Shown piece by piece: positions 27,114 through 35,535 of a stretch of 64,000 bases of DNA (position 1 is the stretch's first letter; each line of letters opens with the position of its first letter). The position numbers and the translations under genes were made by a program. The stretch lies in the NCBI GenBank assembly GCA_026129465.1, contig JAHCIA010000001.1, positions 1,869,964 through 1,933,963 on the forward strand, given 5' to 3'. The DNA comes from Flavobacteriales bacterium (lineage in GTDB: Bacteria > Bacteroidota > Bacteroidia > Flavobacteriales_F > PHOS-HE28). The notes under the pieces were generated by a model that worked only from the letters and a program-made list of their open reading frames with translations, ran no database searches and was not told the DNA's origin.

Positions 27114-28274
27114 ATGACCATGCGCTACATCACGAACCATGACCTGATGCCCGCCATCGCGCTGCTGGGCCTGCTGACCATCACGGGCTGCCAGCCCGCC
27201 GCAGAGCCCGGTGGATTGGAAGTATGGGTGGAAGGTGCCGCGGGCGAAACGCTCTATCTGGAGAGTTTCTCCGGTCGTACGCCCATCCGGTTGGACAGCA
27301 CCGTGCTGGACAAAAATGGCCACGGCACCCTGCGGCTGCACCAGTTGCCCATGGACTTCTACCGGATCACCTTCGATGGCTACGACCAGATCGTGCTGGC
27401 GCTGGACAGCAACACCGCCTTGCAGGTGAAAGCCTCGGCGGAAGCTTTCTATGCGCCCACTTCCGTCAGCGGCTCCAAGCATGCCGAACGCTTCTTCGCC
27501 TTCCAGCGCGATGCGGGCGGTTTCGAAGGGGAGCGCGGGCGATTGCGCGACCTGCTGGCCGAGAAGCCCGGCGACCCCGACCTGCTGGACGAACTCAACC
27601 GCGTCAACAACGCCTTCCATGACCTCTGCAAGCGCTACGCGAGCGAGGACCCCACTTCGCCGGTGGCCATGAGCGCCGTGAGCCGCCTGGACATGGGCAA
27701 GGAGGTGGAGCTCTACCGCACGGTGCGCAACGGCCTCACACCCGTCATGGGCCGCTCGGGCTTCTTCAGGAAGTTCAAGGAACAGGTGGACCGCGTGGAA
27801 CAGCAGGAGATCGCCATGCGCATGCAGGAGGAGGAATTGCGCCGGCTGAAGACCATCCTGCCGGAAGGCTCCCTGGCACCGGACATCAAGCAGAACACGC
27901 CCGAGGGTGGCACCTTCGCCCTGAGCCAGATGCGCGGCAAGGTGGTCTACATCGACTTCTGGGCCAGCTGGTGCAGGCCCTGCCGGATCGAGAATCCCGA
28001 ACTCAAGAAGGTCTATGAGAAGCACAAGGGCAAGGGCTTCGATATCCTGGGCGTATCGCTGGACCGCGACCATGCGGCCTGGGTGGAGGCCATCAAGGCC
28101 GATGGCCTGCCCTGGAAGCACGTGAGCGACCTCAAGTTCTGGAGCAACGAGGCCGCGCTGGAATACGCCGTGTCCAGCATTCCCTATGGCATCCTGGTGG
28201 ACCGCGAAGGGAAGATCGTGGCGAAGGGCATCCGCTCGCACGACCTCGATCATCGCCTGATGAAGATGCTCTGA
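27114..28274 (+). CDS. TlpA/ResA-type thioredoxin lipoprotein with DUF4369-like domain
   Basis: 386 residues. A lipobox (LLTITGC) near residue 25 predicts a lipoprotein. The first ~110 mature residues resemble DUF4369 (GLEVWVEGAAGETLYLESFS). A helical linker follows, then a TlpA-like thioredoxin domain: GKVVYIDFWASWCRPCRIENP carries the active site Cys-Arg-Pro-Cys, and SIPYGILVDREGKIVAKG holds the cis-Pro loop. Such proteins are periplasm-facing thiol reductases in Bacteroidota and may draw electrons from the DsbD encoded elsewhere in this window. It is 17 bases downstream of gatB and 2 bases upstream of the M1 gene. Confidence 0.88.
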   Translation: MTMRYITNHDLMPAIALLGLLTITGCQPAAEPGGLEVWVEGAAGETLYLESFSGRTPIRLDSTVLDKNGHGTLRLHQLPMDFYRITFDGYDQIVLALDSNTALQVKASAEAFYAPTSVSGSKHAERFFAFQRDAGGFEGERGRLRDLLAEKPGDPDLLDELNRVNNAFHDLCKRYASEDPTSPVAMSAVSRLDMGKEVELYRTVRNGLTPVMGRSGFFRKFKEQVDRVEQQEIAMRMQEEELRRLKTILPEGSLAPDIKQNTPEGGTFALSQMRGKVVYIDFWASWCRPCRIENPELKKVYEKHKGKGFDILGVSLDRDHAAWVEAIKADGLPWKHVSDLKFWSNEAALEYAVSSIPYGILVDREGKIVAKGIRSHDLDHRLMKML

Positions 28275-28276
28275 TC

Positions 28277-31200
28277 GTGGCCGCAAGCCGATCGACCTTC
28301 CGACCCCGTCTGGCCGCGATGCCGTGCGCGTTGGTCGCGGCTTGGGCATGGACCATGGATGCCGGCGCCCAGGTCGGCGCCTATTTCCAGCAGCGCGTGG
28401 ACCACGTGATACAAGTGCGCCTGGATGACGAGGCCCACTTGTTGCACGGGCACAACACCTTCACCTACACCAACAACAGCCCAGTGGCGCTGGACACGCT
28501 TTGGCTGCACCTGTGGCCGAACGCCTACCGCGACCGGAGCAGTTCGCTGAACAAGCAGCTGCTGCGCGATGGGAACCTGAAACTCCATTTCGCCACGGAG
28601 GAAGAGCGGGGCTGGATCGACAGCCTGGACTTCTCCGCCGAAGGCGCAAGTCTCGCCTGGGGCCATCATCCGCGGCATGCCGACATCGGCTGGGTCGCCT
28701 TGCAACGACCGCTGGCCTCGGGAGCGGGCATCACCATCGCCACACCCTTCCGGGTGAAGGTCCCCGCCAGCAAATTCTCGCGCCTGGGTCACACCGGGCA
28801 GGCCTACCACATTACCCAATGGTTCCCCAAGCCTGCCGTCTTCGATCGCGATGGCTGGCACGCCATGCCCTACCTCACGCAGGGCGAATTCTACAGCGAG
28901 TTCGGCAGCTATGATGTGTCCATCACCCTGCCGGCCAATTATGTGGTGGGCGCCACCGGCCTATCGCAGGACAACCCCGAGGAGGAGGCCTGGATGGACC
29001 AGCTGGCGCGAAGCTCCGGTGTGGCCGCGCACCAGGGCGATCCGAACGACTTTCCCGCTTCGGACACCCGCCTGAAGACCCTCCGCTTCGTGCAGGACAG
29101 CGTGCACGACTTCGCGTGGTTCGCCGACAAGCGCTTCATCGTGCGCAAGGGCAGCGTGACCCTGGAACGCAGCGGCCGGAGCGTCACTACCTGGGCGCTC
29201 TTCACACCGCGCAACGCCATGCTCTGGGAGCGTGTCGCCATCGTATCGTTGAACGAAAGTGTGAAGCTGTACAGCCGCTGGGTGGGCGACTATCCCTATG
29301 CGGCCTGCACCGCCATCGACGGCACCATCAGCGCGGGGGGCGGCATGGAGTACCCCATGATCACCATCATCGGCAATATGGACAGCGCGGAGAGCCTGGA
29401 CAATGTGATCGCGCACGAGGTGGGCCACAACTGGTTCTATGGCATCCTCGGCAGCAACGAGCGCCTGCACCCCTGGATGGACGAGGGCATGAACAGCTTT
29501 GTGGAGAAGCGTTACATGCGGCTGCGTTATCCGGAAGGTGGGGTGGCCATGGTCGACGGCGTTCCCGGCGCGAAGAAGCTCACGGCACACATCACCGATG
29601 GGCACCGTTTCCTCAGTGAGGTGGCCTACCGCCTCAACGCCCGCCGCAACCTGGACCAGCCGATCGAAGAGTGCGCGGTGCACTACACCCAGATCAACTA
29701 CGGTGGCATCGTGTACAGCAAGACCGCGCTCGTGTTCGACCAGCTCTTCGCCTTCCTGGGCGATGAGGTCTTCGACCGCTGCATGCATGCCTACTACGAG
29801 GAATGGAAATTCAAGCATCCTTCGCCGCAGGACGTGCGACGCGTGTTCGAGCGCGAGAGTGGCCGCGACCTGTCGTGGATGTTCGATGAGCTGATCGGCA
29901 CCGCGCACAAAGTGGACGTGAGACCCGTGCGATCGAAGGGCGACCGGCTCACCTACCACAGCACCGCGGCCGATGGTTTCCCCTTCGCGGTGACCGGCTG
30001 GCGAGGTGATGTGGAACTCGGCACCACCTGGGTCACGAGCGCGAAGGGAAGACAGAGCACCACCCTGCCCTGGAAAGATGCCGGCCGCGTGCGCCTCGAT
30101 GCCGGTGCACGCACACTGGACATCGACCGGCGCAACAACGAGGTACGGAGCCATGGTCCGTTCCGCCGTTGCGCGAAGCCCGAGTTGAAATGGCTCATGG
30201 GGCTGGAGAAGGACGACCGCCGCAGCGTGTACTGGACGCCAGTGGTGGCGATGAACGGGCATGACGGATTCCAGGTGGGCATGGCCGCCTACAACACGGT
30301 GTTCCCCAGCCAGCGCACCGAATGGGTGGCCGTGCCACTCTACGGCCTGGGCAGCTCACATCCAGGAGGGGCCGCACGTGTGGAGCACCACTTCGATCGG
30401 CTGCGAAGCCGCATGTTCCAGAACATCCACCTCGGCCTCAACGCGCGCGGTGCGTCCACCTTCCACGATGGCGATGCGCACGCCTGGTACACCAAGCTCT
30501 CCCCCACCCTCGCCTTCGACCTGAAGCGCGATCCCCTCACCCGGCCGTGGGAACATAGGATGACCTTGCGCGGCGTGCAGCTCTGGCACGAGACCCGCAT
30601 CACACCGGCGGATGGGCCCACCTGGGCAGGCAGCCGGGATGACCTCTATGCGGAAGTGGCGTGGCAGGCCTCGGTCAGGGCGGGACCCTCGCCCACAAGC
30701 ATCCGGCCGGTGCTGCAATGGCACAGCTCCTTCGCACGCGCATCGCTGGAGGTGGAACAGGCTTTTATCTACGACGAGAAGGACCACCGGCTTTCGCTGC
30801 GCTGGTTCGGTGGCGCCTTCCTGCAGCGCGGCGATGGGTTCTACGGGAACCCGCTGCACGCCTGGGGCCTGAGCTGGGGTGCGCAGGACATGCTCTTCGA
30901 CCACGCCTACCTGGAGCGTGGCGCCGTGCGTGGTGTGGCGGCGCAGCAGTTCAACAAACAACAGGGCGCCTTCAAAACGCCTTTCGTCCAGGGTGGCAGC
31001 GAGAGTTGGATCACCGCCTTGAACATGGAGCTCGATCTGCCGATACCGCTGCCGCTCGTGGTCTTCGGCAGTGCGGGCTGGGTGCCAACACGGCGCATCA
31101 ACGCCATCGGCGGGCAGATCACCGAGACCGACGAAGTGACGAGCTACTTCGAAGGCGGTCTGGGCGTGCGGCTGATCCGCGATGTGCTGGAGGTATGGGT

Positions 31201-31333
31201 GCCCCTGGTGGTCTCGGACCGGCTGCAGCGGGAGGAGGAACAGTTCGACCGCACCTTCGACCGGCGGATCCGATTCGTGCTGGCGCTGGAGAAACTCGAT
31301 CCGACCAAGGCGCTGCGCAGGATCAAGCCATAG
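28277..31333 (+). CDS. M1 family metallopeptidase, exported
   Basis: 1,018 residues from a GTG start (an ATG 14 codons later is an alternative). A signal-like N-terminus ends near DAGA. The gluzincin site is complete: HEVGH (His380, Glu381, His384) with Glu403 as third zinc ligand (HPWMDEGMNSF), and the substrate-binding GGGMEYPMI is equivalent to GAMEN. The ~400 residues after the peptidase domain are beta-rich and look like a barrel-type or accessory domain (VFGSAGWVPTRRINAIGG), an arrangement seen in Bacteroidota M1 proteins. It probably trims peptides in or outside the periplasm. No T9SS sorting domain was seen. Confidence 0.88.
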   Translation: MAASRSTFRPRLAAMPCALVAAWAWTMDAGAQVGAYFQQRVDHVIQVRLDDEAHLLHGHNTFTYTNNSPVALDTLWLHLWPNAYRDRSSSLNKQLLRDGNLKLHFATEEERGWIDSLDFSAEGASLAWGHHPRHADIGWVALQRPLASGAGITIATPFRVKVPASKFSRLGHTGQAYHITQWFPKPAVFDRDGWHAMPYLTQGEFYSEFGSYDVSITLPANYVVGATGLSQDNPEEEAWMDQLARSSGVAAHQGDPNDFPASDTRLKTLRFVQDSVHDFAWFADKRFIVRKGSVTLERSGRSVTTWALFTPRNAMLWERVAIVSLNESVKLYSRWVGDYPYAACTAIDGTISAGGGMEYPMITIIGNMDSAESLDNVIAHEVGHNWFYGILGSNERLHPWMDEGMNSFVEKRYMRLRYPEGGVAMVDGVPGAKKLTAHITDGHRFLSEVAYRLNARRNLDQPIEECAVHYTQINYGGIVYSKTALVFDQLFAFLGDEVFDRCMHAYYEEWKFKHPSPQDVRRVFERESGRDLSWMFDELIGTAHKVDVRPVRSKGDRLTYHSTAADGFPFAVTGWRGDVELGTTWVTSAKGRQSTTLPWKDAGRVRLDAGARTLDIDRRNNEVRSHGPFRRCAKPELKWLMGLEKDDRRSVYWTPVVAMNGHDGFQVGMAAYNTVFPSQRTEWVAVPLYGLGSSHPGGAARVEHHFDRLRSRMFQNIHLGLNARGASTFHDGDAHAWYTKLSPTLAFDLKRDPLTRPWEHRMTLRGVQLWHETRITPADGPTWAGSRDDLYAEVAWQASVRAGPSPTSIRPVLQWHSSFARASLEVEQAFIYDEKDHRLSLRWFGGAFLQRGDGFYGNPLHAWGLSWGAQDMLFDHAYLERGAVRGVAAQQFNKQQGAFKTPFVQGGSESWITALNMELDLPIPLPLVVFGSAGWVPTRRINAIGGQITETDEVTSYFEGGLGVRLIRDVLEVWVPLVVSDRLQREEEQFDRTFDRRIRFVLALEKLDPTKALRRIKP

Positions 31334-31412
31334 CGGCAGCGGTGTGCATGACGGGGACAACATTCAACATTCAAGCTCCAACGTCTGGACCATCAGCACG
31401 ATCTTCGCGGAC

Positions 31413-32222
31413 GTGCAGGCCGGTCAACGCATCCACTTCCTGAGCGACTTCCATCTCGGCATACCCGATGCCGAAAGCAGCCTGGCGCGGGAGAAACGCA
31501 TCGTCGCCTTCCTGGATGAGGCCGCCAGGGACGCCGCGGAGATCCATCTGTTGGGCGACCTGTTCGACTTCTGGTTCGAGTGGCGCAGGGCCGTGCCGCG
31601 CGGACATGTGCGCCTGCTGGGAAAGCTGGCGGAACTGACCGATCGTGGCATCCCCATCCATCTCTACATCGGGAACCACGACATGTGGATCTTCGACTAC
31701 ATCCCGCAGGAGACCGGCGTCATACTGCACCGGGAGCCCGTCACCCGCGAATGGAACGGAAAGCGCTTCCTGATCGGCCACGGCGACGGGCTGGGGCCGG
31801 GCGACCGCGGCTACAAATTCATCAAGGCCGTGTTCCGCAACCCCATATGCCAGTGGCTCTTCGCCCGGCTGCATCCGAATTTCGCCTTGTGGGTCGGCGA
31901 TTTCTGGAGTGGCCGCAGCCGGAAGAAGAGTTACGCCAACGACCGGCGGTGGCTGGGCGAGGACAACGAATGGCTGGTAGACTATTGCCGCGACCGGCTG
32001 CGCACAGAGAAGTTCGACTTCATGCTCTTCGGCCACCGCCACCTGCCGATCGACATCGAGGTGGCGCCCGGTTCGCGCTACGTGAACCTCGGCGACTGGA
32101 TCTCGTGGTACACCTACGCCACTTTCGACGGCCACGCGTTGATGCTGAAGAAGCGCATGGGCGATGGGCCACTGGCCGGGGATGTGCGCATCGCGGGTGG
32201 TCCGGCAGCTCAATCGGGGTGA
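31413..32222 (+). CDS. lpxH: UDP-2,3-diacylglucosamine diphosphatase LpxH-like
   Basis: Calcineurin-like phosphoesterase of 269 residues. Metal-binding motifs in order: FLSDFHLG, LLGDLFDFWFEW, YIGNHDMW, LIGHGDGLG and MLFGHRHLP. The DFWFEW and GDRGYKFIKAVFRNP segments match the Bacteroidota LpxH-type group, which cleaves UDP-diacylglucosamine to lipid X. The start is uncertain: the GTG at 31413 puts the first metal motif at the usual distance, while a GTG at 31344 would add 23 residues encoded by a short repeat (CAACATTCAACATTCAAG). With lpxK, it gives this run two lipid A steps. Confidence 0.85.
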   Translation: MQAGQRIHFLSDFHLGIPDAESSLAREKRIVAFLDEAARDAAEIHLLGDLFDFWFEWRRAVPRGHVRLLGKLAELTDRGIPIHLYIGNHDMWIFDYIPQETGVILHREPVTREWNGKRFLIGHGDGLGPGDRGYKFIKAVFRNPICQWLFARLHPNFALWVGDFWSGRSRKKSYANDRRWLGEDNEWLVDYCRDRLRTEKFDFMLFGHRHLPIDIEVAPGSRYVNLGDWISWYTYATFDGHALMLKKRMGDGPLAGDVRIAGGPAAQSG

Positions 32223-32227
32223 CTGAA

Positions 32228-32247
32228 AATACCCTGCACAGGGTATT
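32228..32247. terminator. 20-bp palindrome after lpxH
   Basis: AATACCCTG-CA-CAGGGTATT: a perfect 9-bp stem with a 2-base centre, starting 5 bases after the lpxH stop and 49 bases before the next gene. It could be a terminator for lpxH or, given the tiny loop, a binding site for a dimeric regulator of the following module. Confidence 0.5.
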
Positions 32248-32296
32248 GTGACCGGCGGACCCGGGGGCTTGCTTTGGTGCACCAAGCTTCAGTTCC

Positions 32297-32938
32297 ATGG
32301 TCAGCCACCGTGTCACAGCCTCCGTATTGCGCATGCGCAGCGCACCCGCGATCGATCCCGGCAACATCGTGCACCGTTTGCCACGTGGCAGTGAATTAGC
32401 ACTGCTGGATGGCCCGGACACGAACGGCTGGGCGCGAGTGCGCTTCACGGCGATCGATGGACGACGGACCGGTTGGGTCAGCGTGGATTGGCTGGAACCG
32501 ATCACCCCCACCGCGCCACCGCCCCCGGAACCCGCCTGGCTGGCCGTGGCCAGGGCCGAGGAGGGTGTGGCGGAGCATCCCGGTCCGGCGCACAACCCAC
32601 GCATCGTGGCCTATCATGCCACCACCACGCTCAAGGCCACCAATGACGAGACACCTTGGTGCTCCTCCTTTGTGAACTGGTGCGTGATGCAGGCCGGGCT
32701 GCCCGGCACGCGCTCGGCGGCCGCGCGCAGCTGGCTCAAGTGGGGCAAGATCCTGCACGCGCCCAAACCAGGCTGCATCACCGTCTTCAAGCGCGGCAGT
32801 GACCCGAACTCGGGCCATGTGGCCTTTTTCCTGGCCCAGCGCGGTGCGTTCATCGATGTGCTCGGTGGCAACCAGAGCAACAGCGTTCGCGTGAGCGCCT
32901 ACCGCGCGGCGGACCTGCTGGAATACCGCTGGCCATAG
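32297..32938 (+). CDS. SH3-like + TIGR02594/CHAP-type putative peptidoglycan hydrolase
   Basis: 213 residues with no signal peptide. Residues ~1-70 look like a bacterial SH3 domain (VLRMRSAPAIDPGNIV, WARVRFTAIDGRRTGWVSVDWL); a Pro-rich linker follows. The catalytic part resembles the TIGR02594 group of NlpC/P60-CHAP-like enzymes: Cys in TPWCSSFVNWCV, His in SGHVAFFLAQ and a closing GGNQSNSVRVSAY. Such domains cleave peptide cross-links or act as endolysins and effectors. It is the first gene of a three-gene module, 40 bases before the membrane protein gene. Without a signal peptide, how it would reach peptidoglycan is unclear. Confidence 0.82.
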   Translation: MVSHRVTASVLRMRSAPAIDPGNIVHRLPRGSELALLDGPDTNGWARVRFTAIDGRRTGWVSVDWLEPITPTAPPPPEPAWLAVARAEEGVAEHPGPAHNPRIVAYHATTTLKATNDETPWCSSFVNWCVMQAGLPGTRSAAARSWLKWGKILHAPKPGCITVFKRGSDPNSGHVAFFLAQRGAFIDVLGGNQSNSVRVSAYRAADLLEYRWP

Positions 32939-32978
32939 TCCGACACCGACCCCACCCCGATACCGGAAAACCTCGCCC

Positions 32979-34208
32979 ATGCCCCTGCTGATCCCACATC
33001 CCTTCCTGGACGCGTTGATCGCCCTGGCACTCATCTACGCGTTGCTGAGCGTGCTGGTCAGCATCCTGCTCGAGTCCTGGAACCACTTCACCAAGGAGCG
33101 CGGCACACACCTGCAGCGGCACATCTTCCGCATGCTGGACGATCCCATCAACCACAACTTCGGCTTCCTCTTCTACCACCATCCGCTAATCGCCAACATG
33201 CGGCGCGATGGCAACAGCTACCCGCACTACATCGCTTCGGAGGTCTTCGCCAACGTGCTGATCGATGTCATCGCCGAACAGGCTGCGACGATCCGCTACG
33301 AGGACGCCGGGAACGGCACCTATGTGAAGGTCCGGGATGGCTATGACCTGCCGCTGCGCACACGCTTCCACACCGCCGTTCGGAACCTGAAGGACAGTTC
33401 CTTCAAACGCATGATGGAGAACTTCATCGGGCGCAACGGTGGTGAAGCGCTGGACCTGGACAAGCTGAAAAGCGAGTTGGAGCGCTGGTTCGATGACCAA
33501 ATGGCGCGAACGGGCGGACAGTACAAGAACGATCAGCGCTGGAAGCTGCGGCTGCTCGGCCTGGCGGTGGCCTTCGGGCTCAACATCGACGCGCTGCACC
33601 TCACACGGGTGATCCTGCTGGACAGCGATATGCGTGACCGGCTGGTGGAACAGGCCGATGCGCTGGCGGCCAAATACCAGGAGCGGAGGAACGCCTTGGG
33701 CCAGGAGCTTTTCACCGCTGAGCAACAGCTGGATCTGCTGCGTGCCATGGCCCCTGACGAAGTGGACTCCAACGCCGTCATGCGCATGCATGGGCTGATC
33801 GGCAAGATCGCCTCCCTCCGGGAGGCCACGGGGAAGGCCGACCATGATCTCGAGACGCCGCTGAAGAACCTGGACTACATGGCGCGCCTGGCCAACCGTT
33901 GGCAACTGCCCCTGGGCTGGCACCCGGCCGAAGCGCCACTGAGCTGGTTCACGGACATCCGCCTCAACAAGCCGCCGCCGGGCATGGCACCTTCGGAGCG
34001 CGCGTTGCTGCAATACCATTTGGACCGCAATGAGGCCTTCGACCGATGCGAAGGCTCCTCCTGGCTTCGCGCCTTCAAGTGGCTGCTCGGCATCCTCATC
34101 ACCGGCATCTCACTCAGCTTCGGCGCGCCATTCTGGTTCGAGACGCTGGTGAAACTGGTGAACATCCGCCGCTCCGGTGCCAAGCCGAAGTCGCACGAAC
34201 AAGACTGA
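32979..34208 (+). CDS. Membrane protein of unknown function, hydrophobic at both ends
   Basis: 409 residues. An N-terminal membrane helix (DALIALALIYALLSVLVSIL, residues ~10-30) and a C-terminal hydrophobic segment (WLLGILITGISLSFGAPFWF, ~372-391) bracket a large hydrophilic middle. That middle has a short apolar stretch (LRLLGLAVAFGLNIDALHL) and a probable coiled coil around residues 220-290 (EQADALAAKYQERRN...). The family-like features are HHPLIANMRRDGNSYPHYIA near the start and GAPFWFETLVKLVNIR near the end; I have seen similar layouts in uncharacterised bacterial proteins but can give no function. It sits 40 bases after the hydrolase and 4 bases before the amidohydrolase. Confidence 0.8.
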   Translation: MPLLIPHPFLDALIALALIYALLSVLVSILLESWNHFTKERGTHLQRHIFRMLDDPINHNFGFLFYHHPLIANMRRDGNSYPHYIASEVFANVLIDVIAEQAATIRYEDAGNGTYVKVRDGYDLPLRTRFHTAVRNLKDSSFKRMMENFIGRNGGEALDLDKLKSELERWFDDQMARTGGQYKNDQRWKLRLLGLAVAFGLNIDALHLTRVILLDSDMRDRLVEQADALAAKYQERRNALGQELFTAEQQLDLLRAMAPDEVDSNAVMRMHGLIGKIASLREATGKADHDLETPLKNLDYMARLANRWQLPLGWHPAEAPLSWFTDIRLNKPPPGMAPSERALLQYHLDRNEAFDRCEGSSWLRAFKWLLGILITGISLSFGAPFWFETLVKLVNIRRSGAKPKSHEQD

Positions 34209-34212
34209 TCCC

Positions 34213-35475
34213 ATGGCACGTCCCGTCAACGTCCACAGCCACGTCTTCACCGGCCAGTGCGCACCGGACTACTTCCTGCGCACGGCTTTGCCCAAGGTGC
34301 TGGACCCCTTCGCGCCGCAGATCAAGGTCTTCATCGAGAAGCAGCGGTCCAGGGGCCTCATCAAGGCCATCGCCCGGTTGAATGGAAGCAGCAAACTGTT
34401 GCGCTACATCCAGTTCGCCGAAATGGGCCTGCAGGAGACGCAGGAAACCATCTTCCTGCAGATGAAACGTGCTTCAAGCGCGTTGGGGCCCGACACGCGC
34501 TTCATCGCGCTCACGCTGAACATGGACCACATGGGCACGGGCAGCAGCAGCCACGGCCGCATCGAGGACCAACTGGACGAGGTGGAGCGCCTGCGCAGCC
34601 ACTTCCCGGACCACTTCTTCCCCTTCATCTCCGTGGATCCGCGCCACCTGGGCGGCGAGGCGTTGAAGGAATGGGTGCGCGTACGCGTGGAGCGCCTCGG
34701 CTTCTTCGGCATCAAGCTCTACCCTTCGCTGGGCTTCTTCCCCTTCGATGAAAGGCTGGATGCGCTGTACGCCTGGGCCGCCGAAAAGGAAGTGCCCGTC
34801 ATGACCCATTGCACGCGGCATGGCGTGTTCTATACCGGGAAAATGAGCGAAGTGCTCGGCGACCTGGCGCCACGTGGCTTGAACCCTGGTCATCCCGCCA
34901 TGGGCAAGGTCCACGAGCGGATCAAGCGGTTCAGGAACAGCAGGTCCACTTGGAACGCCCCCAAGCACGGCTGCAACATCTTCACCCATCCGGACAACTA
35001 CCTCCCCGTGCTGGACAAGTACCGCAAGCTGAAGATCTGCTTCGCGCATTTCGGCGGCGATGACGAGATGCTTCCGGGAAAGCACAAGCAGCCCCTGCGC
35101 GACAACGGACTCGACCCCACCAACTGGCACGAGCTGGTCCTGGCCATGATGCGTAAGCCGCGCGACCCGGCTTTGAGAGTAGATGCCGATGACCTGTGGG
35201 AATGGCCGAACGTGTATGCGGACATCAGCTACACGCTCTACAATGAAGAGGTGTACACGGCACTGCAAGCACTCATCAAGGAAACGCACGCCGGCGATCG
35301 CATCCTCTTCGGCACCGATTTCTACATGACGCTGCGCGAGGACAAGGAGGAAACTTTGCTGGACCGCTGCATGGTGCAACTCGGCACTGGACCCTTCCGC
35401 AAGATCGCGGAGGTGAACACCCAGGGCTATCTGGGCTCGAAGTACTTCGATCCGTCGCGCAGATTCATTGCTTGA
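34213..35475 (+). CDS. Amidohydrolase-2 type metal-dependent hydrolase
   Basis: 420 residues, cytoplasmic (no signal peptide). The TIM-barrel metal site reads in order: His-x-His in NVHSHVF (residues 7-9), His in PVMTHCTRHG, His in ICFAHFGGDDE and Asp in RILFGTDFYM; GIKLYPSLGFFPF is the strand-4 region. The family hydrolyses or decarboxylates small molecules; the substrate cannot be guessed. The ATG at 34213 is preferred because an earlier in-frame start lies inside the preceding gene. The 4-base spacing to the membrane protein gene argues for joint function. Confidence 0.85.
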   Translation: MARPVNVHSHVFTGQCAPDYFLRTALPKVLDPFAPQIKVFIEKQRSRGLIKAIARLNGSSKLLRYIQFAEMGLQETQETIFLQMKRASSALGPDTRFIALTLNMDHMGTGSSSHGRIEDQLDEVERLRSHFPDHFFPFISVDPRHLGGEALKEWVRVRVERLGFFGIKLYPSLGFFPFDERLDALYAWAAEKEVPVMTHCTRHGVFYTGKMSEVLGDLAPRGLNPGHPAMGKVHERIKRFRNSRSTWNAPKHGCNIFTHPDNYLPVLDKYRKLKICFAHFGGDDEMLPGKHKQPLRDNGLDPTNWHELVLAMMRKPRDPALRVDADDLWEWPNVYADISYTLYNEEVYTALQALIKETHAGDRILFGTDFYMTLREDKEETLLDRCMVQLGTGPFRKIAEVNTQGYLGSKYFDPSRRFIA

Positions 35476-35535
35476 TGTGGGTTCAATGATGGACCATGTC
35501 ACGATCGACCTGGTGCACGTTCATCGGACATACGC

